A stretch of DNA of 64,000 bases from JAAYBF01 sp963715445 (GTDB lineage Bacteria > Actinomycetota > Thermoleophilia > Solirubrobacterales > Thermoleophilaceae): positions 1,240,001-1,304,000 of the forward strand of contig OY970240.1 of the NCBI GenBank assembly GCA_963715445.1. The letters run 5' to 3'. The position numbers and the translations under genes are program-made. Shown here piece by piece: positions 50,286 to 59,410 of the stretch. Each line of letters starts with the position of its first letter. Within the stretch, counting starts at the first letter, position 1. Under the pieces are notes generated by a model. It had not been told where the DNA came from. It saw nothing but the letters and a program-made list of their open reading frames with translations, and searched no databases.

Positions 50286-51178
50286 CCGATCAGCCGCTGA
50301 CGCCGTTCACGCGCCAGCGGATAGCGCGGCTCGCGGAGGGAGTGCTCGAGCGGTCGGGGGCGGTGGGCGCCCTGCCGACTCCGATGAAGGCGGTCCAGGA
50401 CACGGTCGGGATCGCCGAGCGGATCGATGTCCGGGACCTGCCCGCCGAGCTCGCGGCCAAGAAGCCTCCGGCCTGGAAGCGGATACTGGGCGCGGTCCTG
50501 TTCAAGGAGCGGGTGGTGTTCATCGACACCGCCGAGCCGGCGGAGCGGCAGCTCTTCACGGACGCCCATGAGACGACGCACCTGCTCTGCGAGTGGCACG
50601 AGGCGTCGCTGCGGCTCGACGGCGAGGAGACGCTCTTCCGCGACATGACCAAGCAGATCGAGGCGGAGGCCAACTACGGTGCCAGCTGCCTCATCTTCCA
50701 GGGCTCGCGCTTTCACCAGCGGGCGCTGCACGAGCAGGTCTCGATCCGCACGCCGCTCGCGCTGGCGCACCTGTACGGAGCCTCGCGCCACTCGACGCTC
50801 CACTACTACGTGGAAGAGCACCCAGACGCGGTTGCGCTGCTCGTCGCGGGCCGCTACCCGCACGTCGACGGCACCCTTCCGATCTGGCGCAGCGTCGAGT
50901 CCCAGCAGTTCCTGCGCCGCTTCGGCCGGCTGCGAGCCCATCTGCCGGGCGGCAAGCTCCCCGTGCTGCACGAGCACGGCAGCCCGCTCGCCGAGATCGT
51001 CAAAGCCTCGAGGGTGGCGGTGGATCCGCCGAACACGGTCGTCGCGCTCCACGAGCCTACGGGGAGCGGCGGGACCCCCTTCGTGGCGGAGGCCTACTTC
51101 AACGGCCGCTGCCACTTCGTGCTGCTCACCGAGCGTCGCGCGCGGCGGCTCGGCCGCCGCGCGCGAGCCGTCGGCTAG
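50282..51178 (+). CDS. ImmA/IrrE-family metallopeptidase
   Basis: 298 aa from GTG 50282. Zinc protease motif HETTH in LFTDAHETTHLLCEWH, with a downstream ligand region KQIEAEANYGASCLIFQG giving the third Glu. The C-terminal part (about 180-298) is longer than in ImmA and may be a sensor, similar in size to that of Deinococcus IrrE; it has no recognised fold. The likely substrate is the XRE protein encoded immediately upstream. It ends 8 nt from the convergent secreted-protein gene. Confidence 0.88.
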   Translation: MTDQPLTPFTRQRIARLAEGVLERSGAVGALPTPMKAVQDTVGIAERIDVRDLPAELAAKKPPAWKRILGAVLFKERVVFIDTAEPAERQLFTDAHETTHLLCEWHEASLRLDGEETLFRDMTKQIEAEANYGASCLIFQGSRFHQRALHEQVSIRTPLALAHLYGASRHSTLHYYVEEHPDAVALLVAGRYPHVDGTLPIWRSVESQQFLRRFGRLRAHLPGGKLPVLHEHGSPLAEIVKASRVAVDPPNTVVALHEPTGSGGTPFVAEAYFNGRCHFVLLTERRARRLGRRARAVG

Positions 51179-51186
51179 TCCTCGCC

Positions 51187-51558
51187 TCAGTCGTCGTCGC
51201 GGTCATCTCGATCGCGGCCGCCGTGCTCGCCGCCACCGCCCGAGCGCTCGACCTCGATCGCCACCCAGGCACCCCTCGCGCGCCGACGCGTCGTGACCTC
51301 GATGTTCCGCTGTCCGGCCGAGAGGCCTGAGAGCCCGGCGACGCGCTCGTAGCGGGTGTTGCGGTTGACGCGGATCCGCTTCGTGCCCCGCTCCGAATCG
51401 TGCAGACGGAACGTGCGGGCGTCGCGGTTGACGGACACGACCGTCCCCTCGAACTCGCGCAGCGGCTGAGGCTGACGGCTCGTCGCGGCGCTTGCGAGGG
51501 CCGCCAGGCCGGTGATCAGCAGGACTGCGACTGCGGTGAGTGCTCCGATGCGCTTCAT
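51187..51558 (-). CDS. Exported small protein, DUF5666-like OB domain
   Basis: 123 aa from ATG 51558 preceded by a GGAGGTGG site. Signal peptide (GALTAVAVLLITGLAALASA) followed by a beta-rich domain REFEGTVVSVNRDARTFRLH and GTKRIRVNRNTRYERVAGLS, the G-x-V-x-x-V...T-F-x-L pattern of DUF5666-like OB folds. The end is a Gly/Asp/Arg tail. It is placed between the XRE-ImmA pair and the large operon, on the opposite strand. Function unknown. Confidence 0.75.
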   Translation of the reverse strand: MKRIGALTAVAVLLITGLAALASAATSRQPQPLREFEGTVVSVNRDARTFRLHDSERGTKRIRVNRNTRYERVAGLSGLSAGQRNIEVTTRRRARGAWVAIEVERSGGGGEHGGRDRDDRDDD

Positions 51559-51856
51559 GGTCCACCTCCAGATCGACTGTTCCCCTCGAGGGTGCCGATC
51601 CGGCGCCCAGCAAAGGCCAAGCGAAAGGTCAAGGCTCGGTAAGGGATTCGGGAGCGCCGCGCAGGGCCGTCCGCCGAGGGAGGGCGTTCGGTCCTGCAGA
51701 GTGAGCGGCGAGCGCGAAATCTCTGTCCCCTCCTCCCCCGACCCCGCGGGCACGGCTGACTCCCACGGTCGTGCCCGCGGTCCCGGTCGGCTCTCTTGAC
51801 ACCCGGGGCCGGGAAGAGCCTCTCCGCGTAGAGGTGCGAACGCTCGAGGGGCCAGG
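51559..51856. other. Intergenic region ahead of the large operon
   Basis: 298 nt with no supported gene. It carries the leader of the minus-strand secreted protein and must contain the promoter of the 51857-64000 operon. A TTGACA hexamer lies at 51796-51801 but no -10 is seen at normal spacing. An 11-bp inverted repeat (51744-51780) sits just upstream of it. Confidence 0.6.
51744..51780. repeat. 11-bp perfect inverted repeat upstream of the operon
   Basis: CCGCGGGCACG (51744-51754) and CGTGCCCGCGG (51770-51780) are perfect complements around a 15-nt loop. It ends 16 nt before a TTGACA hexamer. It could be an operator for the operon or a hairpin; there is no T run. Confidence 0.55.
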
Positions 51857-54550
51857 GTGACTCAGCGACTGCCCCTTCACCTTCGCCTTCTGCTGCTTGC
51901 CGTGGTGGTGCTCCCGCTCGGCTTGGCGGCCTGGGCCTACCTGGCCAGCCACGACATCGGCAAGCTCTTGGACGACTACATCTCGGGCCGTGAGGTCACC
52001 TGGCCTCCGCCGAAGGAGTCGAGCGCGGTGCCCTCGATCGACCTCCCCGGCTTCACGATCCCGCCGCTCGTGCTCCTCGCCGTGATGGCGCTTGCCGTAG
52101 CGGCCGGCGCCGCCGCCGTGGTGAGGAACCGGATCCAGTGCCGCCGGCGGCGCGAGGAGGAGCTCGAGACCTGGGAGCTGCGGCTCGGCCGCGACGACAT
52201 CACCAACCCCTTCAAGGTCCAGGAGGCGTTCGAGGGGATCGCGGGCAGCCTCGCCGCGCGCTGGTACCAGCGGCTGTGGCTCGGCCAGGACCATCTCGCG
52301 CTCGAGGTCCATTGCGGCGAGGACAGCGCGATCGCCTTCACCGTCGCCGGCCCCCACGGAGTCGAGCGTGCGATGCGAGGCGCCCTGAAGGAGCTCTACC
52401 CGGACGTGCTGCTCGAGCCCTGGGAGCGGCGGCCGATCTGCAGCCAGTCGATCGTGCGCCTCAAGAAGGCGCGCTCGTACGTGCTCTCGATCCAGACCCA
52501 GGAGAACTACGAGCACGCCTTCTCCGAGTCGCTCGTGGCGGGGCTCGACACGACCACGGGGCCGACGACCGTGCAGCTGGTGCTGACGCCCGCGCCGCGC
52601 CTGCTCTACCACCGCTCGCGCGCGCTGCTCAAGCGCCGCGAGCGCGGCATCACCTCTCGCGGCCGGCGGGACGACTTCGACCCGGGTACGAAGTCGGTGA
52701 TCGACGCGAAGGAGCTCAAGGGCGCGCTCGAGACCCAGCACCGCTCCCTCCTCTACTTCGACCTGCGCGTGGCCGCCGAGCACCCCGACGACGCGGCGCG
52801 CATCGCGGGCCTCTTCGCCCAGCTGCGCTCGGACAACGAGTTCGTGCGCCGCGACATGCGGGTGCGGCGCGACCTCTACGCGAGCCGCATCGCGCGCGCG
52901 GCGCCCAACCCGCTGCCGGCCACACGCACGGGCGTGCTCTCCACCTCGGAGCTCGCGACGCTCTGGCAGCTGCCGCGCGCGCGGGTCAAGGACGCGCGCC
53001 TGCACCGCGCGACGGTGCGGCGGGCCGTCGCCCCGCCCGACATCGATCGGGAGGCGGCGCACCAGCTGATGTACGACGAGCGCGGCGCCGTCGGGCTCGC
53101 GCCCTCAGATCGCAAGTACGGCCACGCGCTGATCGGCGGCCAGGGCGGCGGCAAGTCGAGCGTCATGGCCAGGAGCCTCCACTCGGAGGCCAAGAACGGT
53201 GACGGCGCGATCGTCCTGTTCGACCCCAAGGGCCCACTCGCCGAGCTCGCGCTCGGCCTGATCCCGGCCGGTCGCAAGGTCCACTACCTCGACCTGGCGT
53301 CCCCGGAGATCGGGTTCAACCCGCTGATCCTCGAGGGGAGCCCGGGCGCGCGGGCGTCGATGGTCGTGCAGGCGATCATCGAGGCCAACCCGCCGGGAGC
53401 GATCCAGGCCGCCTCGGACTCCTTCCTGCGCCAGGCGATCTCCGCAGTGTGCGCCGTGGAGACCTCCCCGACGCTCTGGCACGTCTACCGGATGTTCGAC
53501 CTCAACCCGCGCGCGCCGTACCGCCAGCACGTGGCGGAGCGGCTCAACGAGATTCCCGGGGCCGACTTCGCACGCGGCTACTGGCGACGCGAGTTCCCGG
53601 CCCTGCTCGGCAGCTCGGGCTTCGCCGCGCAGGCGCTCAACCCGCCGCGGAACAAGATCGAGCGGCTGATCTCGACTCCCGAGATGGACACGCTGCTGCG
53701 CCACCCGGTGCCGCTCGACCTGCGCGAGGTGATCGAGCGCGGCGAGGTGCTGCTCGTCTGCGGGGCCAAGGCGACCGTGGGCGAGGACAACGCGATCTTC
53801 GCGATGCAGCTCCTCCTGCAGATGCTCCACCGCGCGGTTCAGGCCCAGCAGGGCCGCCCGCACGCAGAGCGCCGCCGCGTGACCCTCTACATCGACGAGG
53901 CGCACAACCTGCTCACCCGCTCGGTCGCGACGATGCTGGCCGAGGGGCGCTCGGCCGGGCTCGAGGCGACGTTCGCGTGGCAGTACTCGGCGCAGATCGC
54001 CGATCAGGTGACGCGCTCCGGCCTGCGCTCACTGCTCCAGTCGCTGTCGATCTTCCGGATGCGCGAGATGGACGACGCGCGCTCGATCGCCGGCCTCGCG
54101 ATGGAGGTCTACTCGGACCGCATCAGCGTCGGCGTGGAGGAGCAGGAGCGGCTGCGCTTCTCCGCGGACGACATCGTGAAGCTGCCGATCCACCAGGCGA
54201 TCAACCTCTGGATCTCCGGGGGAATCCCGCGGCCCGGCTTCGTGGCCAAGACCCTGCCGATGGAGGAGCTCCACGACCAGGAGGTGGCCGACCACCACCG
54301 CGCTGCTCAGCGCGAGCGCGGCGCCCACTTCCCCTCCTTCATGTCCGACCCGTTCGCGGGCAGCGGCGCGCAGCAGCCGCTGGCGGCCGAGTCCGACGCC
54401 CCCGAGCGGCCCGTACGTCCGTCCCGCCCCGCGCCCAAGCGCAGGTCCAAGCGCGTCGAGCCGCCGGTCGTGCGCACCTCGAAGATCCGCTCCGAGACGC
54501 CTGTGGCCGCCTCGCCCTCACCTGTCGACGACTTGGAGGAGCTCGACTGA
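51857..54550 (+). CDS. VirD4/TraG-like membrane ATPase
   Basis: 897 aa from GTG 51857. Two N-terminal membrane helices (about 8-28 and 73-92) and a region of about 300 residues without recognised motifs precede the RecA-like ATPase: Walker A GGQGGGKSS (about 427), VLFDPKGPLAELAL, Walker B VTLYIDEAHNLLTRS (about 675), and EATFAWQYSAQIADQVTRSG. This is the layout of type IV coupling proteins and HerA/FtsK-type pumps that move DNA through a membrane. The C-terminal 90 residues are Pro/Arg-rich. First gene of a six-gene coupled operon; no relaxase gene accompanies it. Confidence 0.82.
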   Translation: MTQRLPLHLRLLLLAVVVLPLGLAAWAYLASHDIGKLLDDYISGREVTWPPPKESSAVPSIDLPGFTIPPLVLLAVMALAVAAGAAAVVRNRIQCRRRREEELETWELRLGRDDITNPFKVQEAFEGIAGSLAARWYQRLWLGQDHLALEVHCGEDSAIAFTVAGPHGVERAMRGALKELYPDVLLEPWERRPICSQSIVRLKKARSYVLSIQTQENYEHAFSESLVAGLDTTTGPTTVQLVLTPAPRLLYHRSRALLKRRERGITSRGRRDDFDPGTKSVIDAKELKGALETQHRSLLYFDLRVAAEHPDDAARIAGLFAQLRSDNEFVRRDMRVRRDLYASRIARAAPNPLPATRTGVLSTSELATLWQLPRARVKDARLHRATVRRAVAPPDIDREAAHQLMYDERGAVGLAPSDRKYGHALIGGQGGGKSSVMARSLHSEAKNGDGAIVLFDPKGPLAELALGLIPAGRKVHYLDLASPEIGFNPLILEGSPGARASMVVQAIIEANPPGAIQAASDSFLRQAISAVCAVETSPTLWHVYRMFDLNPRAPYRQHVAERLNEIPGADFARGYWRREFPALLGSSGFAAQALNPPRNKIERLISTPEMDTLLRHPVPLDLREVIERGEVLLVCGAKATVGEDNAIFAMQLLLQMLHRAVQAQQGRPHAERRRVTLYIDEAHNLLTRSVATMLAEGRSAGLEATFAWQYSAQIADQVTRSGLRSLLQSLSIFRMREMDDARSIAGLAMEVYSDRISVGVEEQERLRFSADDIVKLPIHQAINLWISGGIPRPGFVAKTLPMEELHDQEVADHHRAAQRERGAHFPSFMSDPFAGSGAQQPLAAESDAPERPVRPSRPAPKRRSKRVEPPVVRTSKIRSETPVAASPSPVDDLEELD

Positions 54551-55599
54551 TGACCGTTACCGGCTACGACCTCGTCATCGACTACGACACCGCGGCCGTC
54601 GCGCGCGGCCGCCGCGAGCAGATCGTGCCGTGCGCCATCCAGCCGCGCGACCTGGAGCTGATCGACGTCGTCATGCGCTGCAGGTTCCTCACCACGCCGC
54701 ACCTGCTCGAGCTGTGGTGGCCCGGCGCGGCTCCCCAGGTCGGCCGCCGGCGGCTCACGAAGCTGTTCGAGGCCGGCTACCTGGACCGCTTCCGGCCCGT
54801 CGCCAGGCGCGGGTCGTTCCCCTGGACCTACCAGCTCGGGCGCGAGGGCCATCGCCTGCTCCAGCGGGCGGGGCGCGTCCCGTGGACCGAGCGCTTCGAC
54901 GCCCGCGAGGTCTACGACTACCGCTACGTCCTCCACGACGTCCACCTGTACTCCTGGGTCCTCGCCTGGCGGCGGCTGCTCGGCGAGCAGCTGGTGCGCT
55001 GGGACGGCGAGACGCAGATCGGCACGCGCGAGGAGCTGCGCCGTCTGCGACGGGCGCATCAGGCGGAGGTCGCGGTCGACGGGCTGAGAGACCCCGCGCC
55101 CAAGCCGGTGCGGCCCGATGCCCTCGTGGAGGCGGCGCGCCGCGGTGGCGAGGGCACCCACACCTTCCTCGTCGAGTACGACCGCACGCGGCGGGTGGAC
55201 AAGAACTTCGAGAAGTTCCGCCGCTACGACACCTTCGCCTGCTGGTGGTGGCGCTACACCGAGTACGGCGAGGCCGACCGTGCGCCGTGGGTCGTGTTCG
55301 TCTGCCAGAACGAGGATCAGCGCGACCGGTTCCTCGTGCAGGCCGATCAGGAGGTGACGGGCAGGCTCTGGGAGGTCGGGGAAGGCTCGGGAGAGCAGGA
55401 GTTCGCGGGCCGCCACCGGATGCTGTTCGTCAGCGAGGGCGACGTCTACGAGGGTCGCGCCGTGGCGCACCGGCTGCCGGCGCTCCCCCCCGGGCACCCG
55501 GCGCGGGAGGGGTCCGCGCTCGATGCGCGCGTCGTCCGACTGCCCGGCACAGGAGTCGCCGGCGAGGGCGACGAGGAGATGCAGAGGAGGGCGGCATGA
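54550..55599 (+). CDS. Replication-relaxation-family protein
   Basis: 349 aa from ATG 54550 (TGATG overlap with the ATPase). An N-terminal winged helix reads RDLELIDVVMRCRFLTTPHL with QVGRRRLTKLFEAGYLDRFR and SFPWTYQLGREGHRLLQ, the pattern of replication-relaxation proteins found in actinobacterial plasmids and ICEs. The middle contains TFLVEYDRTRRVDKNFEKFR with YDTFACWWW, a D/E-x-K-like arrangement reminiscent of a nuclease-type fold, though not proven. The pairing with a VirD4-like ATPase is common on mobile elements. Confidence 0.75.
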   Translation: MTVTGYDLVIDYDTAAVARGRREQIVPCAIQPRDLELIDVVMRCRFLTTPHLLELWWPGAAPQVGRRRLTKLFEAGYLDRFRPVARRGSFPWTYQLGREGHRLLQRAGRVPWTERFDAREVYDYRYVLHDVHLYSWVLAWRRLLGEQLVRWDGETQIGTREELRRLRRAHQAEVAVDGLRDPAPKPVRPDALVEAARRGGEGTHTFLVEYDRTRRVDKNFEKFRRYDTFACWWWRYTEYGEADRAPWVVFVCQNEDQRDRFLVQADQEVTGRLWEVGEGSGEQEFAGRHRMLFVSEGDVYEGRAVAHRLPALPPGHPAREGSALDARVVRLPGTGVAGEGDEEMQRRAA

Positions 55600-57470
55600 G
55601 CCGGCTCGAGCAGAGCGCGGCGACCGGCGGCGAGCCGGTGGATGAGGCTCGCCGGCTGGGCGCGCTGCTCTGCGAGCGTGAGCAGGAGCTGGCGCGCGAG
55701 CGCCGGCTGCGCCGCGCGGCTGAGGCGAGGGAGCAGGCCCAGGCGGCCCGGACGCGCGAGCTCGCCCGGGAGCTCGGCTTCGCGACGCGGCGCCTGCTCG
55801 ATCTCGCCTCCGCCTACGGCGACGCGGAGGCGGTGCGCGAGGACGGCCCCGCGAACGGCCGCACCGGGCTGCTCGCCGCGGCGGAGCAGACGCCTCCGCA
55901 GCCGGCGCCCACGCCCCGCCCTCCGGCCGGGCTGCCGCCGCGCACGGCTGCCGCAGCCACCGCGGCGCGCCGGCTGCCCTTCACCGTCACCCCGCTCGGC
56001 GGGGCGGAGGAGGTGGGCGGGTCGGCGCTGCTGGTGGAGACGCCGCACGGCACCGTCCTGCTGGACGCCGGCCAGCGCGTCAAGGGCGAGTACGGCGATC
56101 CCGACGCGGGCGGCCAGTTCCACTTCCTGATCGCGGGGGTCGATCGCCTCGACGGCATCCTCGTGAGCCACGCGCACGTCGACCACGTGGGCTCGCTGCC
56201 GGTGCTCGTCCAGGAGCACGCCCGCGCCCAGGGCGAGCCGCCGGGCATCTGGATGAGCGAGCCGACGGCGGAGCTCGCGGCGATCATGCTGCACGACTCC
56301 GCGAAGGTCCAGTCGCACCGCGCGCGCCACGAGCGCAGCGTGGTGGAGCTGGCCGAGTCGGACCTCTCCCCGAGCGGGGTGACCCGCCGGGCCTACGAGC
56401 ACCACGACGTCAACGGCGTGATGGAGCTGGTCCAGCACGCGGCGCCCGACCGCGCCTTCCAGATCCCCGGGACGGAGATCGTGGCGAAGCTCCAGCCCGT
56501 CTCGCACGTGCTCGGCTCGTGCGCGATCCACCTCAAGCACCTCCCCAGCGGTGCGACGCTGCTCTACACGGGCGATCTCGGCCCTTTCTCCGATCCGCAG
56601 GAGACGCTCCACGAGCGTGTGCCCGGCAACACCCTCGACGCCGCCGACGTGGTGGTGATGGAGTCGACCTACGGGCGCCTCGAGGGTGGGGAGCGCGAGG
56701 GGCGCCGCCGCCGGCTCGCCGGGCGCGAGCGCGTGGTGCAGCGCCTGAGCGACGCCTCGGAGAAGGCGTTCGAGAAGGACGGCTTCGTGCTCCTCCCGTC
56801 CTTCAGCCTCGGTCGCACCCAGGAGCTGCTGCGGCTGCTCGGATCGCAGGAGATGCCGTCCGCGCCGATCTACCTGGGCGGGATGGGCGAGCGCATAACC
56901 ACCGTCTACAGCGATTGGGGAAAGCGCGCCGACGGGGTCTGGGTGCCGCCCGGCCGCTTCGCCTCCGGCGTCACCTCGATCAACGGCTGGGTGCGCGATC
57001 ACCCGGGCTTCGCCTCCGCCGCCGCGGAGGTCCTCGGAGACCACGAGCCCGGCTATGTGATCTGCAGCCCGGCGATGCTCTCCGGCGGCTGGTCGCGCGC
57101 GTTCCTCGAGCTGATGATCGAGGAGGAGCGCCACGCGATCGCCTTCACCGGCTACCTGCCCTCCCACGCCGGGAACATCCGCTACATCGACCGGGTGCGC
57201 CGCGGCCAGCCGATCCAGCTGGCCGGCGGCGCTCGAACCGTCCGCTGCGACTGGCTGGTGCTGAAGGGGCTCTCGGCGCACGCCCCGGCGGGAGACCTGC
57301 GCAGGTTCGCGCTCGACGCGGCGCGCGGGCACCCGACGGCGTTCGCGTGCGTGCATGGTGAGAAGGCCGCCCAGGAGGAGCTGGCGGGGTGGATATCCGA
57401 GCATGTCGAAGGAGCAAGCGCCCATTCGATGCAGCGAGGCCTGCCGTGGAATCCCCGCGCCGTGAGCTGA
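55596..57470 (+). CDS. MBL-fold beta-CASP nuclease with N-terminal coiled coil
   Basis: 624 aa from ATG 55596 (ATGA overlap). Residues 1-80 form an Arg/Glu/Ala-rich coiled coil, followed by a Pro/Ala linker to about 125. The metallo-beta-lactamase core has the zinc motif SHAHVDH (about 190-196), a His in VSHVLGSCAIHL (about 305) and LLYTGDLGP (about 326). The beta-CASP part includes ESTYGRLEGG, LPSFSLGRTQELLRLLG, GLSAHAPAGDLRRF (about 558) and CVHGEKAAQEELAGW (about 586). These are the features of CPSF73-like and RNase J-like RNA nucleases. Substrate unknown; position in a helicase operon suggests a nuclease effector. Confidence 0.83.
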   Translation: MSRLEQSAATGGEPVDEARRLGALLCEREQELARERRLRRAAEAREQAQAARTRELARELGFATRRLLDLASAYGDAEAVREDGPANGRTGLLAAAEQTPPQPAPTPRPPAGLPPRTAAAATAARRLPFTVTPLGGAEEVGGSALLVETPHGTVLLDAGQRVKGEYGDPDAGGQFHFLIAGVDRLDGILVSHAHVDHVGSLPVLVQEHARAQGEPPGIWMSEPTAELAAIMLHDSAKVQSHRARHERSVVELAESDLSPSGVTRRAYEHHDVNGVMELVQHAAPDRAFQIPGTEIVAKLQPVSHVLGSCAIHLKHLPSGATLLYTGDLGPFSDPQETLHERVPGNTLDAADVVVMESTYGRLEGGEREGRRRRLAGRERVVQRLSDASEKAFEKDGFVLLPSFSLGRTQELLRLLGSQEMPSAPIYLGGMGERITTVYSDWGKRADGVWVPPGRFASGVTSINGWVRDHPGFASAAAEVLGDHEPGYVICSPAMLSGGWSRAFLELMIEEERHAIAFTGYLPSHAGNIRYIDRVRRGQPIQLAGGARTVRCDWLVLKGLSAHAPAGDLRRFALDAARGHPTAFACVHGEKAAQEELAGWISEHVEGASAHSMQRGLPWNPRAVS

Positions 57471-59410
57471 CGGCGGCCGACTGGGCCGTCGCGCTGCTCG
57501 AGCGCCTGCTCCCGGAGGGCAGGGTGGGATGCGCGGTGGTGCTCTGCTGCGACGACGAGGCCGTGGCGGACGCGGGATCCGCGCTCGGCGTGAGCGGCGG
57601 CGACGCCCCGGCGGCGCTGGCCGCTGCGGTTCGCTCGGCCGGAGGGCTGACCGGGGCCGCTCGCGCGGCCAGGCGCTTTGACCGCCGCTCGGGGAGGCGC
57701 CCGGTGCCCGGCCACCTCGCGGCGCTCGGCCTGCTCGCGCTCGCCGCCTCGCGCATGGGGGAGGACGACGACTCTCCCACCCAGGCGTACTACACGCGCC
57801 TGGCGACTCTCGTGGGCCCTCCCGATTCCGGCGGCCACCCTCCGTACGAGGGCTTCGCCGAGCTGTGCGAGCGAGGGTTCGCGACGCTGGCCGACTGGCT
57901 GGAGAAGGACCAGCAGGGAGAGCGCGGCGACCTCGCCCTCCCGGCGGAGCCGTGGCCGCGCTGGGTCGGCACGCCGATCTCGCAGGTAGCCCTGCGGGCC
58001 GCCGATCGGCGGCGGCTCGGCGTGTTCTTCGCCCAGCGCTCGCGCCAGCTCGACGCGGGCTGGGACCCGGCCGGCACGCTCGCCCACCACCCGGCGCGGC
58101 ATCAGCTCACGAAGCCCGCCCGCCTGCTGCTGGCGGATCCGCGCCGCCGCCCGCTGCTGTCCGCGGCGCTGCGCGCCGCGCGCTCTGCCTGGGACGGCAC
58201 GACCGTGGATCCCGATGGTCGGCGCATCTTCTCGGGCTCGCTGTTCGCCGTGCTCGACCCGCTGGCCGGCGGCTTGAGGCTGACTCTGCGGATCGACGGT
58301 CTCGAGGGAGCCGCGCAGGGGCGCGGCCCAGATGGGCGCCCGGTCTCGATCCCCGCGCCCCCCGCGACGCTGGAGGTGCCGCTCGCCTGGCTGCGCCAAG
58401 CGCGCGAGGGCCCGGCCCTCATCGAGCAGCCCGACGAGCGCGCCGAGTGCGCCGTGCGCGTCCTGCCCGGGCCGCTCGTCCTGTTCGAGGTCGGGCCGCT
58501 CGGCCTCCAGGAGACGTCCTGCGCCGCCGCCGAGCCGGTGTGGGCGCTGACCTGCCGAGCGGACGTCCACGGCGGCCAGCCGGCTCGCTGCGCGCTTCCG
58601 GACGGATGGCGCCTCCTGGCTGATGTCGACCCGGCTTGCCTTCCGGAGGAGGCGAGGGCGGCCGAGCCTCAACCCGCCGCCGAGGCGCTCGCCCTCGAGC
58701 TGGTGGGAGGCCTGCCGCTCGGCGACGGCGCCTGGTTCGCCGTGGCGCCGCCCGCGGTGATCGGGCCGCCGGGGCTCGCCTGCGAGCTCGCGGCCGACGG
58801 CGCGGTGGTCGGACGCCTGCGAGACGGCCGCCCGACGAGGCTCGACGCGCTGACCGACCGCGAGGGCACGATCCGGGTCGAGGCGGGAGGGCTGCGGCGC
58901 GACGTGATGCTGGCCTCGCGCGGCACCCGCCAGGGTCACGGCGGGCTGCGCTGGCGGCTGGACGGGCCGGCCCGCGCGGCCGGCGGACCGCTCGCAGACC
59001 TGCCCGACGAGGCGCTCCCCACGATCGCCGGGGCCTTGATCGCGGGGGACGGACCGCGCCCGCTGCCGCTCCCGTCGGGTCCCTGGTGCCGGCTCCAGGG
59101 CACGGTCTGGGCGCTGCTCGTGGACGGCACCTACGAGCTGGTGCGCTCCCCCGATTGCGAGCAGTGGCTGCGGTCTGTCGGCTATGCGCCCGGCGCGCGC
59201 TGGCGGCTTCCCTCGCGCACGGTCTGGGCCTGTCAGCCGCACCGTCGTCTGGTCCTGCTCATGGATCCCACGCGCGCCGTGGACGCCTCGGGACCGGACG
59301 TCGCCGAGGTGGTGGCGGCGTGCGCGCAGGCGCGCGTAGCGGGTGTCGCAACCGCGGAATCGGCCTGGCGGCGGCTGGGCGCGGTGGTCGAGAGGATCTC
59401 CGTTGGCTGA
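57446..59410 (+). CDS. Uncharacterised 654-residue protein of the helicase operon
   Basis: GTG 57446 overlaps the nuclease gene by 25 nt. No catalytic motif is recognised. The N-terminal 215 residues are helical (TQAYYTRLATLVGPP, FAELCERGFATLADWLEKDQ, WVGTPISQVALRAADRRRLG, VFFAQRSRQL). From about 250 it is beta-rich with repeated strand patterns (LRLTLRIDGLEG; RLLADVDPACLPE), and ends in helix. The VGxPxSQ-x-x-LRxxDRxxLxxFF pattern is distinctive and may define a family found with such helicases. Probably a structural or nucleic-acid-binding subunit; function unknown. An ATG at 57389 is an alternative start. Confidence 0.75.
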   Translation: MESPRRELTAADWAVALLERLLPEGRVGCAVVLCCDDEAVADAGSALGVSGGDAPAALAAAVRSAGGLTGAARAARRFDRRSGRRPVPGHLAALGLLALAASRMGEDDDSPTQAYYTRLATLVGPPDSGGHPPYEGFAELCERGFATLADWLEKDQQGERGDLALPAEPWPRWVGTPISQVALRAADRRRLGVFFAQRSRQLDAGWDPAGTLAHHPARHQLTKPARLLLADPRRRPLLSAALRAARSAWDGTTVDPDGRRIFSGSLFAVLDPLAGGLRLTLRIDGLEGAAQGRGPDGRPVSIPAPPATLEVPLAWLRQAREGPALIEQPDERAECAVRVLPGPLVLFEVGPLGLQETSCAAAEPVWALTCRADVHGGQPARCALPDGWRLLADVDPACLPEEARAAEPQPAAEALALELVGGLPLGDGAWFAVAPPAVIGPPGLACELAADGAVVGRLRDGRPTRLDALTDREGTIRVEAGGLRRDVMLASRGTRQGHGGLRWRLDGPARAAGGPLADLPDEALPTIAGALIAGDGPRPLPLPSGPWCRLQGTVWALLVDGTYELVRSPDCEQWLRSVGYAPGARWRLPSRTVWACQPHRRLVLLMDPTRAVDASGPDVAEVVAACAQARVAGVATAESAWRRLGAVVERISVG

